Shown piece by piece: positions 56,640-64,000 of a stretch of 64,000 nt of DNA (position 1 is its first letter; the number at the start of each line of letters is the position of its first letter). The stretch lies in NCBI RefSeq assembly GCF_022568835.1, contig NZ_JAKZHV010000008.1, forward strand, positions 116,396 through 180,395, read 5' to 3'. The translations under genes were made by a program, and so were the position numbers. Source of the DNA: Arsenicicoccus piscis (GTDB lineage Bacteria; Actinomycetota; Actinomycetes; Actinomycetales; Dermatophilaceae). Below the pieces are notes generated by a model. That model did not search any database, was not told where the DNA came from, and saw nothing but the letters and a program-made list of their open reading frames with translations.

Positions 56640-57407
56640 CTAGCCGGGCACCTGGTCCGGGTAGCCGCTCACGCACGTCCCGCCCTGCAGGATCCCGCGG
56701 CCCGGCCCCACCGGGTAGTCCGCCCGCGGACGCATGATCACCGGGCGCAGCCCGGTCAGTCGCCGGGCGCACGCGGTCGCCGTCGCGGCAGGCACCGACC
56801 GTCCGTCCAGCCAGACATCCAGCCAGGCACGGGCTCCGGACGGTGCGGTCGACAGGTCGTGGCACGGTCGATCCTGTGGGCGGGGCCCGTCTCCACAGGT
56901 GTCCTCGACGACCAGGTAGCGCCGCAGCGACGGCACGTAGAACCGCGTGCCCGCCGCGAAGTCCAGCACGTCGCCTCGCCCGACGCGGGTGTGCCCCACG
57001 GCGACGGTGATCGGGTCGGCGTAGGTCCCGCTCCCACCGGCCCTGCGGTGCACCACCGGGTGCGAGATCGCCGACCCCGCCGGGGTGTTGTCGTGCCACG
57101 AGTAGCCGGTGAGGAAGACCTGCATCGTCGGCTGGGCCGGGGTCGGGGCCGGGCTTCGGGCGGGTCGCGTCGGCGTGGGCGAGGAGGTCCGCGTGGCCGC
57201 CGCCGACGTCGCGGTAGAGCGGGTGGTCGGGTGCGCGGTCGCCGTTGATGCGGTCGTCGTTGCTGTGGTCGGTGCTGAAGGTGGCGTCGGTGACCCGGTG
57301 CACGCCGTCAACGTCAGCAAGCAGGCGGTCACCCAGAGTGCCGCGACGCGCCCGCATCGTGCGAAACGCTGACAAAGGGTAGTCAAATGACTACATTCAG
57401 TAGTCAT
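56640..57407 (-). CDS. Secreted lipoprotein with DPBB-like domain
   Basis: Predicted lipoprotein of 255 residues: signal VAALWVTACLLTLTAC (lipobox LTAC, about residue 36), a Thr/Ala/Ser-rich linker (about 37-95), then MQVFLTGYSWHDNTPAGSAISHP and GTRFYVPSLRRYLVVEDTCGDGP, resembling double-psi beta-barrel/3D-type extracellular proteins; WLDVWLDG and three further cysteines follow. Function unknown, possibly wall-associated. The start codon is uncertain: the ATG at 57407 overlaps the ATG of the divergent GH46 gene by two bases. A TTG 18 bases inside is an alternative. Confidence 0.68.
   Translation of the reverse strand: MTTECSHLTTLCQRFARCGRVAALWVTACLLTLTACTGSPTPPSAPTTATTTASTATAHPTTRSTATSAAATRTSSPTPTRPARSPAPTPAQPTMQVFLTGYSWHDNTPAGSAISHPVVHRRAGGSGTYADPITVAVGHTRVGRGDVLDFAAGTRFYVPSLRRYLVVEDTCGDGPRPQDRPCHDLSTAPSGARAWLDVWLDGRSVPAATATACARRLTGLRPVIMRPRADYPVGPGRGILQGGTCVSGYPDQVPG
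57369..57397 (+). promoter_or_regulatory. Promoter of the GH46 gene
   Basis: CTGACA at 57369-57374 and TACATT at 57392-57397 are 17 bp apart, upstream of the ATG at 57406 by 8 nt. The palindromic GTAGTCA/TGACTAC sequence (57379-57394) overlaps the spacer and -10. Confidence 0.6.
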
Positions 57408-58317
57408 GACTGGACCCCTGTTCACTCGCCGTAGCCTCCTGGTCGCCGCCTCGACCGCCTCGGCCACCCTCGCCTGTGCCTCCTCCGCCTCGGCTGCTGC
57501 CGCCGCGTCGACCGCGCCCTCGCTCGCCTCCCTGCCCTCGGCCGTGACCTTCCGCGGTATCCCCACCGCAGCCACGACCCAGTCCAAGGAGTCGATCATG
57601 ATGCTGGTGTCGACCGCCGAGAACTCCTCGCTCGACTGGCGCCGGCAGTACGGCTACATCGAGTACGACGTCGAGGGGAACGCCGCCGAGAACCGCGGCT
57701 ACACCGCGGGCATCATCGGCTTCACGTCCAAGACGCACGACATGCTCGCACTGGTGCGCGACTACGTCCGGGTGGCGCCGCGCAACAACCCGCTCGCTCG
57801 TTTCCTCCCCGCGCTGCAGCGGGTCGACGGCACGTCCTCGACCCGCGGGCTGGGGGCGCCGTTCGTCACGGCCTGGCGTCAGGCCGCGCGCACCGATCCC
57901 CGTTTCCGGGCGGCGCAGGACCGGATGCGGGACCGGGCCTACTTCACCCCCGCCGTGAACCTCGGGGTCCGCGACCGGGTCCAAGAGCTCGGCCAGTTCG
58001 CGTACTACGACGCCGCCGTGATGCACGGCCAGGACGGTCTCGCCGAGGTCCGCCGGCTCGCTCGGCTGCGGGCCCGCACCCCCGCAGCGGGAGGCAACGA
58101 GCGGGTCTACCTCAAGGCCTTCCTGGACGCTCGCGTCCAGGTGATGCGCCGCGAGGTGGCGCACAGCGACACCTCGCGGATCGACGCCATGCAGCGACGC
58201 TTCCTCGCGCAGGGCAAGCTCACCTTGGGCCTTCCGCTGGCGTGGTCGGTCTACGGAGACCGCTACTCGCTGACCGCGGCTCAGGTCAACCGCTACCACG
58301 CGACCGGGCGGCTGTAG
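57406..58317 (+). CDS. GH46 chitosanase-like enzyme with Tat-type signal
   Basis: Secreted hydrolase of 303 residues. Signal with a twin-arginine (TRRSLLVAASTASA) then a GH46 core. STAENSSLDWRRQYGYIE (residues 69-86) includes the catalytic acid E72; RGYTAGIIGFTS, NPLARFLPAL, GLGAPFVTAW, YFTPAVN, GQFAYYDAAVMHG, FLDARVQVMRREVAHSDTSRID and WSVYGDRYSL all match GH46. At the place of the second catalytic Asp (D in GDGRGYT of Streptomyces CsnN174) this protein has AENRGYT with E95, plus a short insertion. Chitosanases cut beta-1,4-glucosamine; the neighbouring synthase locus suggests trimming of the cell's own polymer. Confidence 0.88.
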   Translation: MTGPLFTRRSLLVAASTASATLACASSASAAAAASTAPSLASLPSAVTFRGIPTAATTQSKESIMMLVSTAENSSLDWRRQYGYIEYDVEGNAAENRGYTAGIIGFTSKTHDMLALVRDYVRVAPRNNPLARFLPALQRVDGTSSTRGLGAPFVTAWRQAARTDPRFRAAQDRMRDRAYFTPAVNLGVRDRVQELGQFAYYDAAVMHGQDGLAEVRRLARLRARTPAAGGNERVYLKAFLDARVQVMRREVAHSDTSRIDAMQRRFLAQGKLTLGLPLAWSVYGDRYSLTAAQVNRYHATGRL

Positions 58318-58321
58318 CCCG

Positions 58322-60679
58322 TCATGGCGCGGTCGGCGCCGGGGCCGTCGTCGTGGGGGCCGTCGTCGTGGGGGCCGTCGTCGTGGTGGGCGTCGTCGTG
58401 GTGGGCGGTGCCGTGGTGCTCGGCGCAGGCGGGTTGGTGGGCTCAGCCGGCGTCGTCGGCTGGGGTGGTGTCGTGGTGCTCGGCTCGGCCGGCGTCGTCG
58501 TCGCAGGCAAGCCCGGCTGGCTCGGCTGGCTCGGCTGCGTGGGCTGGCTCGGCTGCGTGGGCTGGCTCGGCACGCTCGGCTGCGTCGGCTGGGTAGGCAC
58601 AGTCGGCGGCACGCTGGGCTGGGTCGGCACCGTCACGGGTGGTGTCGTGGGGCCGGGCTGCGTCGTCGAGGGAGCGGTGGGCGTCGTGGTGGCCGGCGAG
58701 CTCGGCGGGACGGTCGGCGTGGGCGCCGGTGTGGGAGTCCAGGTGACCACCGGGGTGGGTGTCGGCGTCCAGGTCACCACCGGCGCAGGCGCCGGCTGGG
58801 TCGACGCAGGAGTCGTGGTGCCGGCCGGGGTCGTGGTGCCGGCTGGAGCCGGGGTGACCACCGGCGGCGCGACGACCGGCGCGGTCCACTGCGGAACGGC
58901 CGGGGCCGGCTGCCCCGCCGGGACCGGTGCCGCGACCGCGGGCGCTCCGACGGCGTTTGGCAGACCCGGCAGGACCACCACGGGGGCGGGCATGCCGGCA
59001 GCGGCGGCCGGAGCTCCCGGCGCAGCGGTAGCGCCTGCGGGACCGGCGACGGGGGCGGCGACGGCCACCGGGGTGGCACCAGCAGCAGCGCCACCAGCAG
59101 CAGCGGCACCAGCAGTGCCACCGGCAGCAGCAGTGGCCTGCGGTGCGGCGAACACGGGGACGGCACTCGCGAGGCGCAGTCGCGAGACCGCTTGTGCCGC
59201 AGGGCTGGTGGCGCGATGCACGGTCGTGGTCATGGCCGCGCCACCGGAGGCGGCGCGCGCCTGCGCCTGGCGAGCCGACGTGCCGGTCCCCGCCGCTGCG
59301 ACCGCCTTGGGAGGCGCTTCGCCGACCGGACCGCGGGCGGGGGTGTTGGTGCCGTGCAGGGCGAGGGCGGTCGCGCAGCCGGCGATGCCGACGACCATCG
59401 CCGACCCGAGGATCAGCCGCGCCGGGGTCATGGTCGGCATCCAGCTGGGGCGGTCGTGCATCTCGACCCGGCGGGTGCGCAGGGCGGACATCCGCCCCGG
59501 GGTCGACGGCCACGGGTTGAGTCGCAACGGGCGGCGCGCGGCGAGGTCCTCGACCCAGCCGAAGAGCGGGATGGCCGCCACCAGGAGCGCCCAGCTGAGC
59601 AGGTACTGCAGCGTCCAGCCGCCCCAGTTGTCCTCGCCGAAGGCGGTCGGGAACGGCATCCGGTCCAGGATCGGCACGGACAAGAAGATCGCGACGTTGC
59701 CCCACAGGTAGATCGTCATGGCGCGCGAGTTGATCGTCGCGACCAGCTTGTCCAGGAACGGCCGACGGGCCATCCACGAGAAGTCGGGGTAGAGCCGCAG
59801 CAGGATCAGGACGGCGCCGAGGCAGTAGAGCATGTCGGCCATCGGGATGTCGTCGATGTTGACGCCGGTGTCCGCGTCGGGGAACTTCACCGCCCACAGC
59901 AGCCCGAGCGCCATGGTGCCGAGGCCGATCGGGAGGACGGCGCGCAGCGGCAGCGGGCGGATCTTGTTGTCGTGGTGCGCGAAGCCGAGCATCCAGCAGG
60001 CGCCGAACATGCCGAGGGTGAGCAGCACGTCACCGGAGCGGTCGTCCAGCTGCAGCAGGCCCGAGGAGTAGCCGGCGATCAGCAGCAGCGGCAGCGCCAG
60101 CATCCGCTTGGGCCAGTGCCGGAACAGCCACAGGGCGGCCGGGGACAGCAGCATGAACCACAGGTAGCCCCGGATGTACCAGAGCGGGAGGACCCAGTCG
60201 GCGCCGTACGCGCTGCCGGGCGGGTCCGACAGCGGCAGCACCCAGAACAGCAGGGTCTGCCAGCTGAGGGGGTCACCCGCCGTCTCCGTGACGGTCCAGC
60301 CGAGCGCCAGCATGACCGGCACCAGGACCAGACCGAGCATCCACAACGGCGGCAGCAGGCGGGTGGCGCGCTTGTGCAGGACCCGCCACGGGTTGCCGGG
60401 GGAGCGGTCGAGCGATGCCGCCATGAGCGAGCCGCCGAGCGCAAACATGATGCCCATCGACGGGAAGAGGATCGGCAGCCAGGCCCAGCCGAAGACGTGG
60501 TAGGTCATGACGCGCACGAGCGCGAAGGCCCGCAGCGAGTCGATGTACCGGTCGCGCTGACGCAGCACGACCGTGGGCCTGCCCTCGGTGGCCGGCGCGG
60601 TGGCCGGCGCGGTGGCGTCCGCTGGTGTCTCCACGGTCGCGCTCAGTGGCGGCGCCACGGTGTCGGCGGTCATGGTCAT
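58322..60679 (-). CDS. Acyltransferase-3 family protein with long Pro/Thr/Ala tail
   Basis: Membrane O-acyltransferase (OafA/acyltransferase-3 type) of 785 residues. Residues about 35-400 hold the domain with ten or more helices: RYIDSLRAFALVRVMTYHVFGW (catalytic-type H61), R-rich LHKRATRLLPPLWMLG and YLWGNVAIFL. A separate helix (about 421-443) is followed by a tail of about 340 residues of Ala/Pro/Thr/Val repeats, likely extracellular or wall-spanning. Tandem repeats occur in its DNA (58340-58580). Starts 29 bp after the deacetylase/GT2 gene; an O-acyl decoration of its polysaccharide is inferred. Confidence 0.86.
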   Translation of the reverse strand: MTMTADTVAPPLSATVETPADATAPATAPATEGRPTVVLRQRDRYIDSLRAFALVRVMTYHVFGWAWLPILFPSMGIMFALGGSLMAASLDRSPGNPWRVLHKRATRLLPPLWMLGLVLVPVMLALGWTVTETAGDPLSWQTLLFWVLPLSDPPGSAYGADWVLPLWYIRGYLWFMLLSPAALWLFRHWPKRMLALPLLLIAGYSSGLLQLDDRSGDVLLTLGMFGACWMLGFAHHDNKIRPLPLRAVLPIGLGTMALGLLWAVKFPDADTGVNIDDIPMADMLYCLGAVLILLRLYPDFSWMARRPFLDKLVATINSRAMTIYLWGNVAIFLSVPILDRMPFPTAFGEDNWGGWTLQYLLSWALLVAAIPLFGWVEDLAARRPLRLNPWPSTPGRMSALRTRRVEMHDRPSWMPTMTPARLILGSAMVVGIAGCATALALHGTNTPARGPVGEAPPKAVAAAGTGTSARQAQARAASGGAAMTTTVHRATSPAAQAVSRLRLASAVPVFAAPQATAAAGGTAGAAAAGGAAAGATPVAVAAPVAGPAGATAAPGAPAAAAGMPAPVVVLPGLPNAVGAPAVAAPVPAGQPAPAVPQWTAPVVAPPVVTPAPAGTTTPAGTTTPASTQPAPAPVVTWTPTPTPVVTWTPTPAPTPTVPPSSPATTTPTAPSTTQPGPTTPPVTVPTQPSVPPTVPTQPTQPSVPSQPTQPSQPTQPSQPSQPGLPATTTPAEPSTTTPPQPTTPAEPTNPPAPSTTAPPTTTTPTTTTAPTTTAPTTTAPAPTAP
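58336..58580. repeat. Tandem repeats in the acyltransferase tail
   Basis: GGGGCCGTCGTCGTG is repeated three times with degenerate copies at 58338-58390, and GGCTGGCTCGGCTG-type units repeat at about 58509-58572. In protein they give TTAP and QPSQPT-like repeats. Such tracts expand and contract easily. Confidence 0.7.
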
Positions 60680-60708
60680 CGGTGATTTCCCCTGTTCACT
60701 TCTCGACG

Positions 60709-63111
60709 TCAGCTCTTCGACCCGGCGAGGGTCTTGTCGAGCGTGGACGCGGCGCTGGTGTCGAGCGAGCCGGTGCGCGCGAACTTGTTCCAACCCATCC
60801 GAACTCCCTTGAACGCCAACCAGACCGAGGTGTAAAGCAGATAGGCGCGCAGCGGCTCGAACACGAGCCGGTAGATCGGGACCATTAGCAGGTGGTGGAA
60901 GCCCTCACCCATGAGCTTGACGCCGACGGCCGCGATGAGGACGTGGAGGGCTACGAAGAGCAGGAAGAAGGTGACCAGCACTCCCGGCCCCTGCTGCTGG
61001 TAGGCCAGGCAGGCCATCACGAAGGTGAAGGGCAGGAAGACGATCGGGAACAGCACCGAGAAGACGTAGCTGGGCAGCACGTACCACCCGAGCGCGCCCG
61101 CGTGCCGGGAGAAGATCAGGTTGCGGTGCTTGTAGATCGCCTGCAGGGTCCCGAAGGTCCAGCGGGTCCGCTGGGCGATCAGGTCGTCCACGGTCTCCGG
61201 CGCCTCGGTGTACGCCAGCGCCTCGTCGTCCTGGGTGACCCGCCAGCCGAGCTGGTGCATCATCAGCGCGAGGTCGCAGTCCTCGGCGAGGGTGATGTTG
61301 GAGTAGCCCCCGGCCGCGCTGATGGCGGCCTTGCTCCAGGCCGCGCACGCCCCGGGGATGATCGAGATGGCGCCGAGCTGGTCCTGCGCCGAGCGCTCGA
61401 TGCCGATCTGGGTGAGGTACTCGAGCGCCTGCCAGCGGGTGAGCAGGTTGGTGGTGCGGTTGCCGACCCGCACGACACCGGCGACCGCGCCGAGGCGGCC
61501 GGAGGTGTCCAGCGCGAAGTGCCGCATCAAGTTGGTGATCGTGGTGGGCGTCATGATCGTGTCGGCGTCCAGCGTCACGACGTAGTCGCCCCGCGCCGAC
61601 GCCACCCCGTTGTTGAGGGCGTGCGCCTTGCCGGCGTTGGGCTGGCGCAGCAGCACGACCCGCGGGTCCTCGGCCATCACGGCGCGGACCTGCGCGGCGG
61701 TCGCGTCCGAGGAGCCGTCGTCGACGACCACGACCTCGAGGACGGGGTAGTCGCTGGCGAGGATGGAGCGCAGGGTCCGGGCGATCACCGGCTCCTCGTT
61801 GTAGGCCGCGAGCACCACGGACACGGGCAGGCCGATCTGCTCGGCCGTCGGCCAGTCGATCCGGGACCGCTTGCGGTGGCGCCATGCGGCGAGCGCGACG
61901 TTGCCGAGACCGAGGACGGCGACGGTGAACAGCGCGAGCGCGAAGAGCCACTCGACGAGCTTGTTGGGCAGGACGTACGTCGCGTAGGCCCCTGCGTGCA
62001 CGGCCTTGTCCCAGACGGTGACCTCGATCGGCGCGTTGCTCTCGCGGATCGAGGGCTGCACCTGCGGCATCGTCTGGAACGTGTAGCCCGCGGCACGGGC
62101 TACGGGGATCAGCCGCTTGACGTACTCGACCGTGCGCTCGCGGTTGGGGCCGCCGGCATCGTGCAGGAGCATCGTGATGTTCTTGCCGCTGCGCAGGTCG
62201 GGGAGCGGGATGTCGGTGACCTTGCCCGTCGGGTTCGCGTCGTGCTCCCAGTCCTTGGTGTCGAAGTCGTAGGAGGCGATGGTGTAGCCGAGGCGCTGCG
62301 CGCGCAGCAGCCCGTCGCTGGTGTCCTGCTGGAACTCGGCGTCCTCGCCGTCGTAGGGCATCCGCCAGAAGGTGGCCGCCCGGCCGGTGATCGCGCGCAG
62401 CGTGCGCTCGGTGGCGACCAGCTCGGCCTGCTCCTCCCAGTCGGGCAGGTGCGCGATGTCGGGGTGGGTCATCGTGTGGACGCCCACCGCGTGGCCCTCG
62501 CGGGAGAGGCGGGCCACCACGTCGGGGTGGGCGGCGACGTTCTGCCCGACCAGGAAGAAGGTCGCGGGGACCTTGGCCCGGCCGAGCACGTCGAGCAGCT
62601 GCGGGGTGACCGGGCTGCTCGGTCCGTCGTCGAAGGTCAGGGCGATCGTCTTGTGCGCGGCGGCGGAGTAGCCGTAGTGCTCGATCGCGTAGGGCGCGTC
62701 GCCCGCGTGCGCAGCGTCCTTCGGCGCGAGCACACCGAGGTCTGCGCCGGTGAAGGGCTCGACCTTGCGGGTCGTCGCGGGGTGGCCCGCGGACGCCGGG
62801 GAGCGGACCAGCTTGACGGCCCGCTCCATCGGACCCTCGCCGACGATCGGGGCCCGCAGGCCGGTCTCGGCCTTGGACAGCTGGATCGGGGTGGGCCGGC
62901 CCTCGAGGGAGGGCGAGGCGTACATCCGGGGCAACGCGATGGCGATGCCGACGACGAGCAGCAGGGCCAGCGTCAGGGCGCACCGTCGCAGCACCCGCCA
63001 GCGGCGTCCGCTGGGGTCGAGGAAGATCGAGGTGGCGGTCGAGGTGGCGACGGCCTGGACGGCTGCGTCGGCAGCGCTCAACTGGTGCTCGTGAGCACGC
63101 TCTGGTGTCAT
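60709..63111 (-). CDS. Polysaccharide deacetylase/glycosyltransferase-2 fusion (MatB-like)
   Basis: Membrane fusion of 800 residues. A helix at about 43-62 is followed by a NodB deacetylase domain (about 150-345): TFDDGP 159-164, HTMTHPD 212-218, LLHDAG 315-320. After a helix near 383-405 comes a GT2 synthase (about 425-660): VDDGSSD 463-469, DAD 515-517, AEDCD 609-613, QRTRW 647-651, then several helices. Such fusions make and deacetylate a poly-N-acetylglucosamine polymer, as in Streptomyces MatB. Start at ATG 63111; the longer upstream frame has no homology. The acyltransferase follows on the same transcript. Confidence 0.92.
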   Translation of the reverse strand: MTPERAHEHQLSAADAAVQAVATSTATSIFLDPSGRRWRVLRRCALTLALLLVVGIAIALPRMYASPSLEGRPTPIQLSKAETGLRAPIVGEGPMERAVKLVRSPASAGHPATTRKVEPFTGADLGVLAPKDAAHAGDAPYAIEHYGYSAAAHKTIALTFDDGPSSPVTPQLLDVLGRAKVPATFFLVGQNVAAHPDVVARLSREGHAVGVHTMTHPDIAHLPDWEEQAELVATERTLRAITGRAATFWRMPYDGEDAEFQQDTSDGLLRAQRLGYTIASYDFDTKDWEHDANPTGKVTDIPLPDLRSGKNITMLLHDAGGPNRERTVEYVKRLIPVARAAGYTFQTMPQVQPSIRESNAPIEVTVWDKAVHAGAYATYVLPNKLVEWLFALALFTVAVLGLGNVALAAWRHRKRSRIDWPTAEQIGLPVSVVLAAYNEEPVIARTLRSILASDYPVLEVVVVDDGSSDATAAQVRAVMAEDPRVVLLRQPNAGKAHALNNGVASARGDYVVTLDADTIMTPTTITNLMRHFALDTSGRLGAVAGVVRVGNRTTNLLTRWQALEYLTQIGIERSAQDQLGAISIIPGACAAWSKAAISAAGGYSNITLAEDCDLALMMHQLGWRVTQDDEALAYTEAPETVDDLIAQRTRWTFGTLQAIYKHRNLIFSRHAGALGWYVLPSYVFSVLFPIVFLPFTFVMACLAYQQQGPGVLVTFFLLFVALHVLIAAVGVKLMGEGFHHLLMVPIYRLVFEPLRAYLLYTSVWLAFKGVRMGWNKFARTGSLDTSAASTLDKTLAGSKS

Positions 63112-63353
63112 GTGCTGAAGTCCCCCTGCTGTGGTGCCCCGTCGCCGCCGCAGCGACGCGGACGACCGGCACCCCCCAGACCCGCCCGTCCTGCCTGGAC
63201 GGAGAGCAAAATGGCTCAAAGAGCCCAATTCGACGGAGTTGAGTCCAGCAGAGTGGTGTACGAGTTGGTGGCCGTGTCGCTCATGACGTGAGCGGCGGTC
63301 ACCGGTGATTCTTCGAGAGATCTTCCACAACCACCTCGAAGAAGGAGCACACG
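63112..63353. other. 242-bp gap between the synthase and the IS256-type transposase
   Basis: Holds the minus-strand synthase promoter region, including GGCTC-AAA-GAGCC (63213-63225), and, nearer the transposase, GTGGTGTACGAGTTGGTGG (about 63254-63272), which may belong to the left end of the insertion sequence; the matching right end is outside the window. No gene seen. Confidence 0.4.
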
Positions 63354-64000
63354 ATGACCGCCTCACCCCACGATATTGACCCTGCCCGGTTTCTGCAGGA
63401 CCAGCTGGTCCAGGCCTCACCGGATTTGATGCGGGACATGCTGTCCACGTTCATCAACGCGTTGCTGTCGGCGCAGGCCGACAGTGTGTGTGGCGCGGAG
63501 TACGGCACACGTGACCCCGACCGGATCAACTCCCGCAACGGGTACCGCCACCGCGAGTTGGACACCCGCGTCGGCACGATCGATGTCGCGATCCCCAAGC
63601 TACGCGAGGGCAGCATGTTCCCCGGCTGGCTACTGGAACGCCACCGCCGCGCCGAGCAGGCCCTGACGACCGTGGTCGCGACCTGCTACCTGCTCGGGGT
63701 CAGCACCCGCCGGATGGACAAACTCGTCCAAACCCTCGGGATCACCGGCCTGTCCAAGTCACAAGTCAGCGTGATGGCCCAGGACCTCGACGCGCAGGTC
63801 GAGGCGTTCCGCACCCGCCCGTTGGACGCCGGCCCCTACACCTTCGTCGCCGCCGACGCGTTGACGATGAAGGTCCGGGAGAACAATCGCGTGGTCAAGA
63901 TCGCGGTGATGATCGCGACAGGTGTCAACGCGGAGGGATACCGCGAAATCCTTGGCGTGCATACGAGTTCGACCGAGTCCGGTCCCGGATGGCTCAGCTT
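63354..64000 (+). CDS. IS256-family (mutator-type) transposase, 3' part beyond window
   Basis: The frame opens at ATG 63354 after GAAGGAG at 63340-63346 and stays open to base 64000 (215 codons shown). MTASPHDIDPARFLQDQLV, then RNGYRHRELDTRVGTIDVAIPKLREGSMFPGWLLERHRRAEQAL and GVSTRRMDKLVQTLGITGLSKSQVS, are diagnostic for IS256/mutator transposases. The first catalytic Asp of the DDE core falls in FVAADALTMKVRE. The remaining catalytic residues and the right end are off the window, so it cannot be said whether the copy is intact. Confidence 0.9.
   Translation, partial: MTASPHDIDPARFLQDQLVQASPDLMRDMLSTFINALLSAQADSVCGAEYGTRDPDRINSRNGYRHRELDTRVGTIDVAIPKLREGSMFPGWLLERHRRAEQALTTVVATCYLLGVSTRRMDKLVQTLGITGLSKSQVSVMAQDLDAQVEAFRTRPLDAGPYTFVAADALTMKVRENNRVVKIAVMIATGVNAEGYREILGVHTSSTESGPGWLS

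Noticed and set aside
58336..58580. Short tandem repeats as CRISPR-like repeats
   Set aside because: The repeats are directly adjacent without spacers and are in frame in a Pro/Thr-rich coding tail.
60892..63291. Plus-strand open frame opposite the deacetylase/GT2 gene
   Set aside because: Fully antisense to a gene with complete NodB and GT2 motifs; GC-driven artefact.

Overview
The window is very GC-rich double-stranded DNA with densely packed genes, GTG/TTG starts, ATGA/GTGA stop-start overlaps and many genes whose start codon lies 6-8 nt after a TANNNT-type -10 box with no Shine-Dalgarno. Together with the conserved runs hrcA-dnaJ-rsmE, HIT-phoH-ybeY-CNNM-era and recO-uppS, this points to a chromosomal segment of an actinobacterium, most likely Micrococcales (an Intrasporangiaceae-like relative is my guess; the rank below order is inference).

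Layout. 1-4529: hflX (5' end probably outside the window), rarD and dinG. 4531-7024: an IS481-family transposable element with recognisable ends, a 6-bp target duplication and three passenger genes (HxlR regulator, NTF2-like protein, TfoX-like protein). 7067-10399: holA, a hydrolase, rpsT, a B3/4-domain protein and a PemK/MazF-like protein. 10490-23677: a phenylacetate degradation region, with paaABCDE on the minus strand, paaI-paaK-paaR on the plus strand, an intervening 13E12-type DUF222/HNH gene with a LexA-like box, then paaJ-paaH-paaZ on the minus strand. Two near-identical TetR-type palindromes mark the two paa operons. 23782-30915: MFS exporter, acs, lepA, trmB, GNAT. 30972-35119: YeiH-type exporter with divergent LysR, a small acidic protein, hemW, a DUF4870 protein. 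35166-46193: DUF3097, then the heat-shock/rRNA-maturation run: hrcA with a CIRCE operator, dnaJ, rsmE, AI-2E permease, GerMN lipoprotein, HIT, phoH, ybeY, CNNM, era. 46210-54673: protealysin-like M4 protease, leuA behind a leucine leader peptide, aldo/keto reductase, alkB, a fused REC-like/TrxR-like flavoprotein, recO, uppS. 54779-63111: sugar porter and universal stress protein, then a cell-surface polysaccharide locus: secreted lipoprotein, GH46 chitosanase-like enzyme, acyltransferase with a long Pro/Thr/Ala tail, and a NodB-deacetylase/GT2 synthase fusion. 63354-64000: the 5' part of an IS256-family transposase running off the end.

How parts work together. PaaK activates phenylacetate to the CoA thioester; PaaABCDE epoxidises the ring; PaaZ opens the oxepin ring and oxidises the aldehyde; PaaH and PaaJ finish beta-oxidation; PaaI removes dead-end CoA esters; PaaR probably represses both operons. 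The enoyl-CoA hydratase/isomerase steps (PaaF, PaaG) are not in the window. The terminal polysaccharide locus could make, partly deacetylate, O-acylate and trim a beta-linked glucosamine polymer at the cell surface.

The most unusual items are the IS481-type element whose transposase stop codon lies in the duplicated target CTAG, a helically phased array of GCTGAC half-sites before paaI, a leucine attenuator whose leader peptide appears to begin at the transcription start, a cysteine-less TrxR-like fusion, and the GH46/acyltransferase/deacetylase-GT2 locus.
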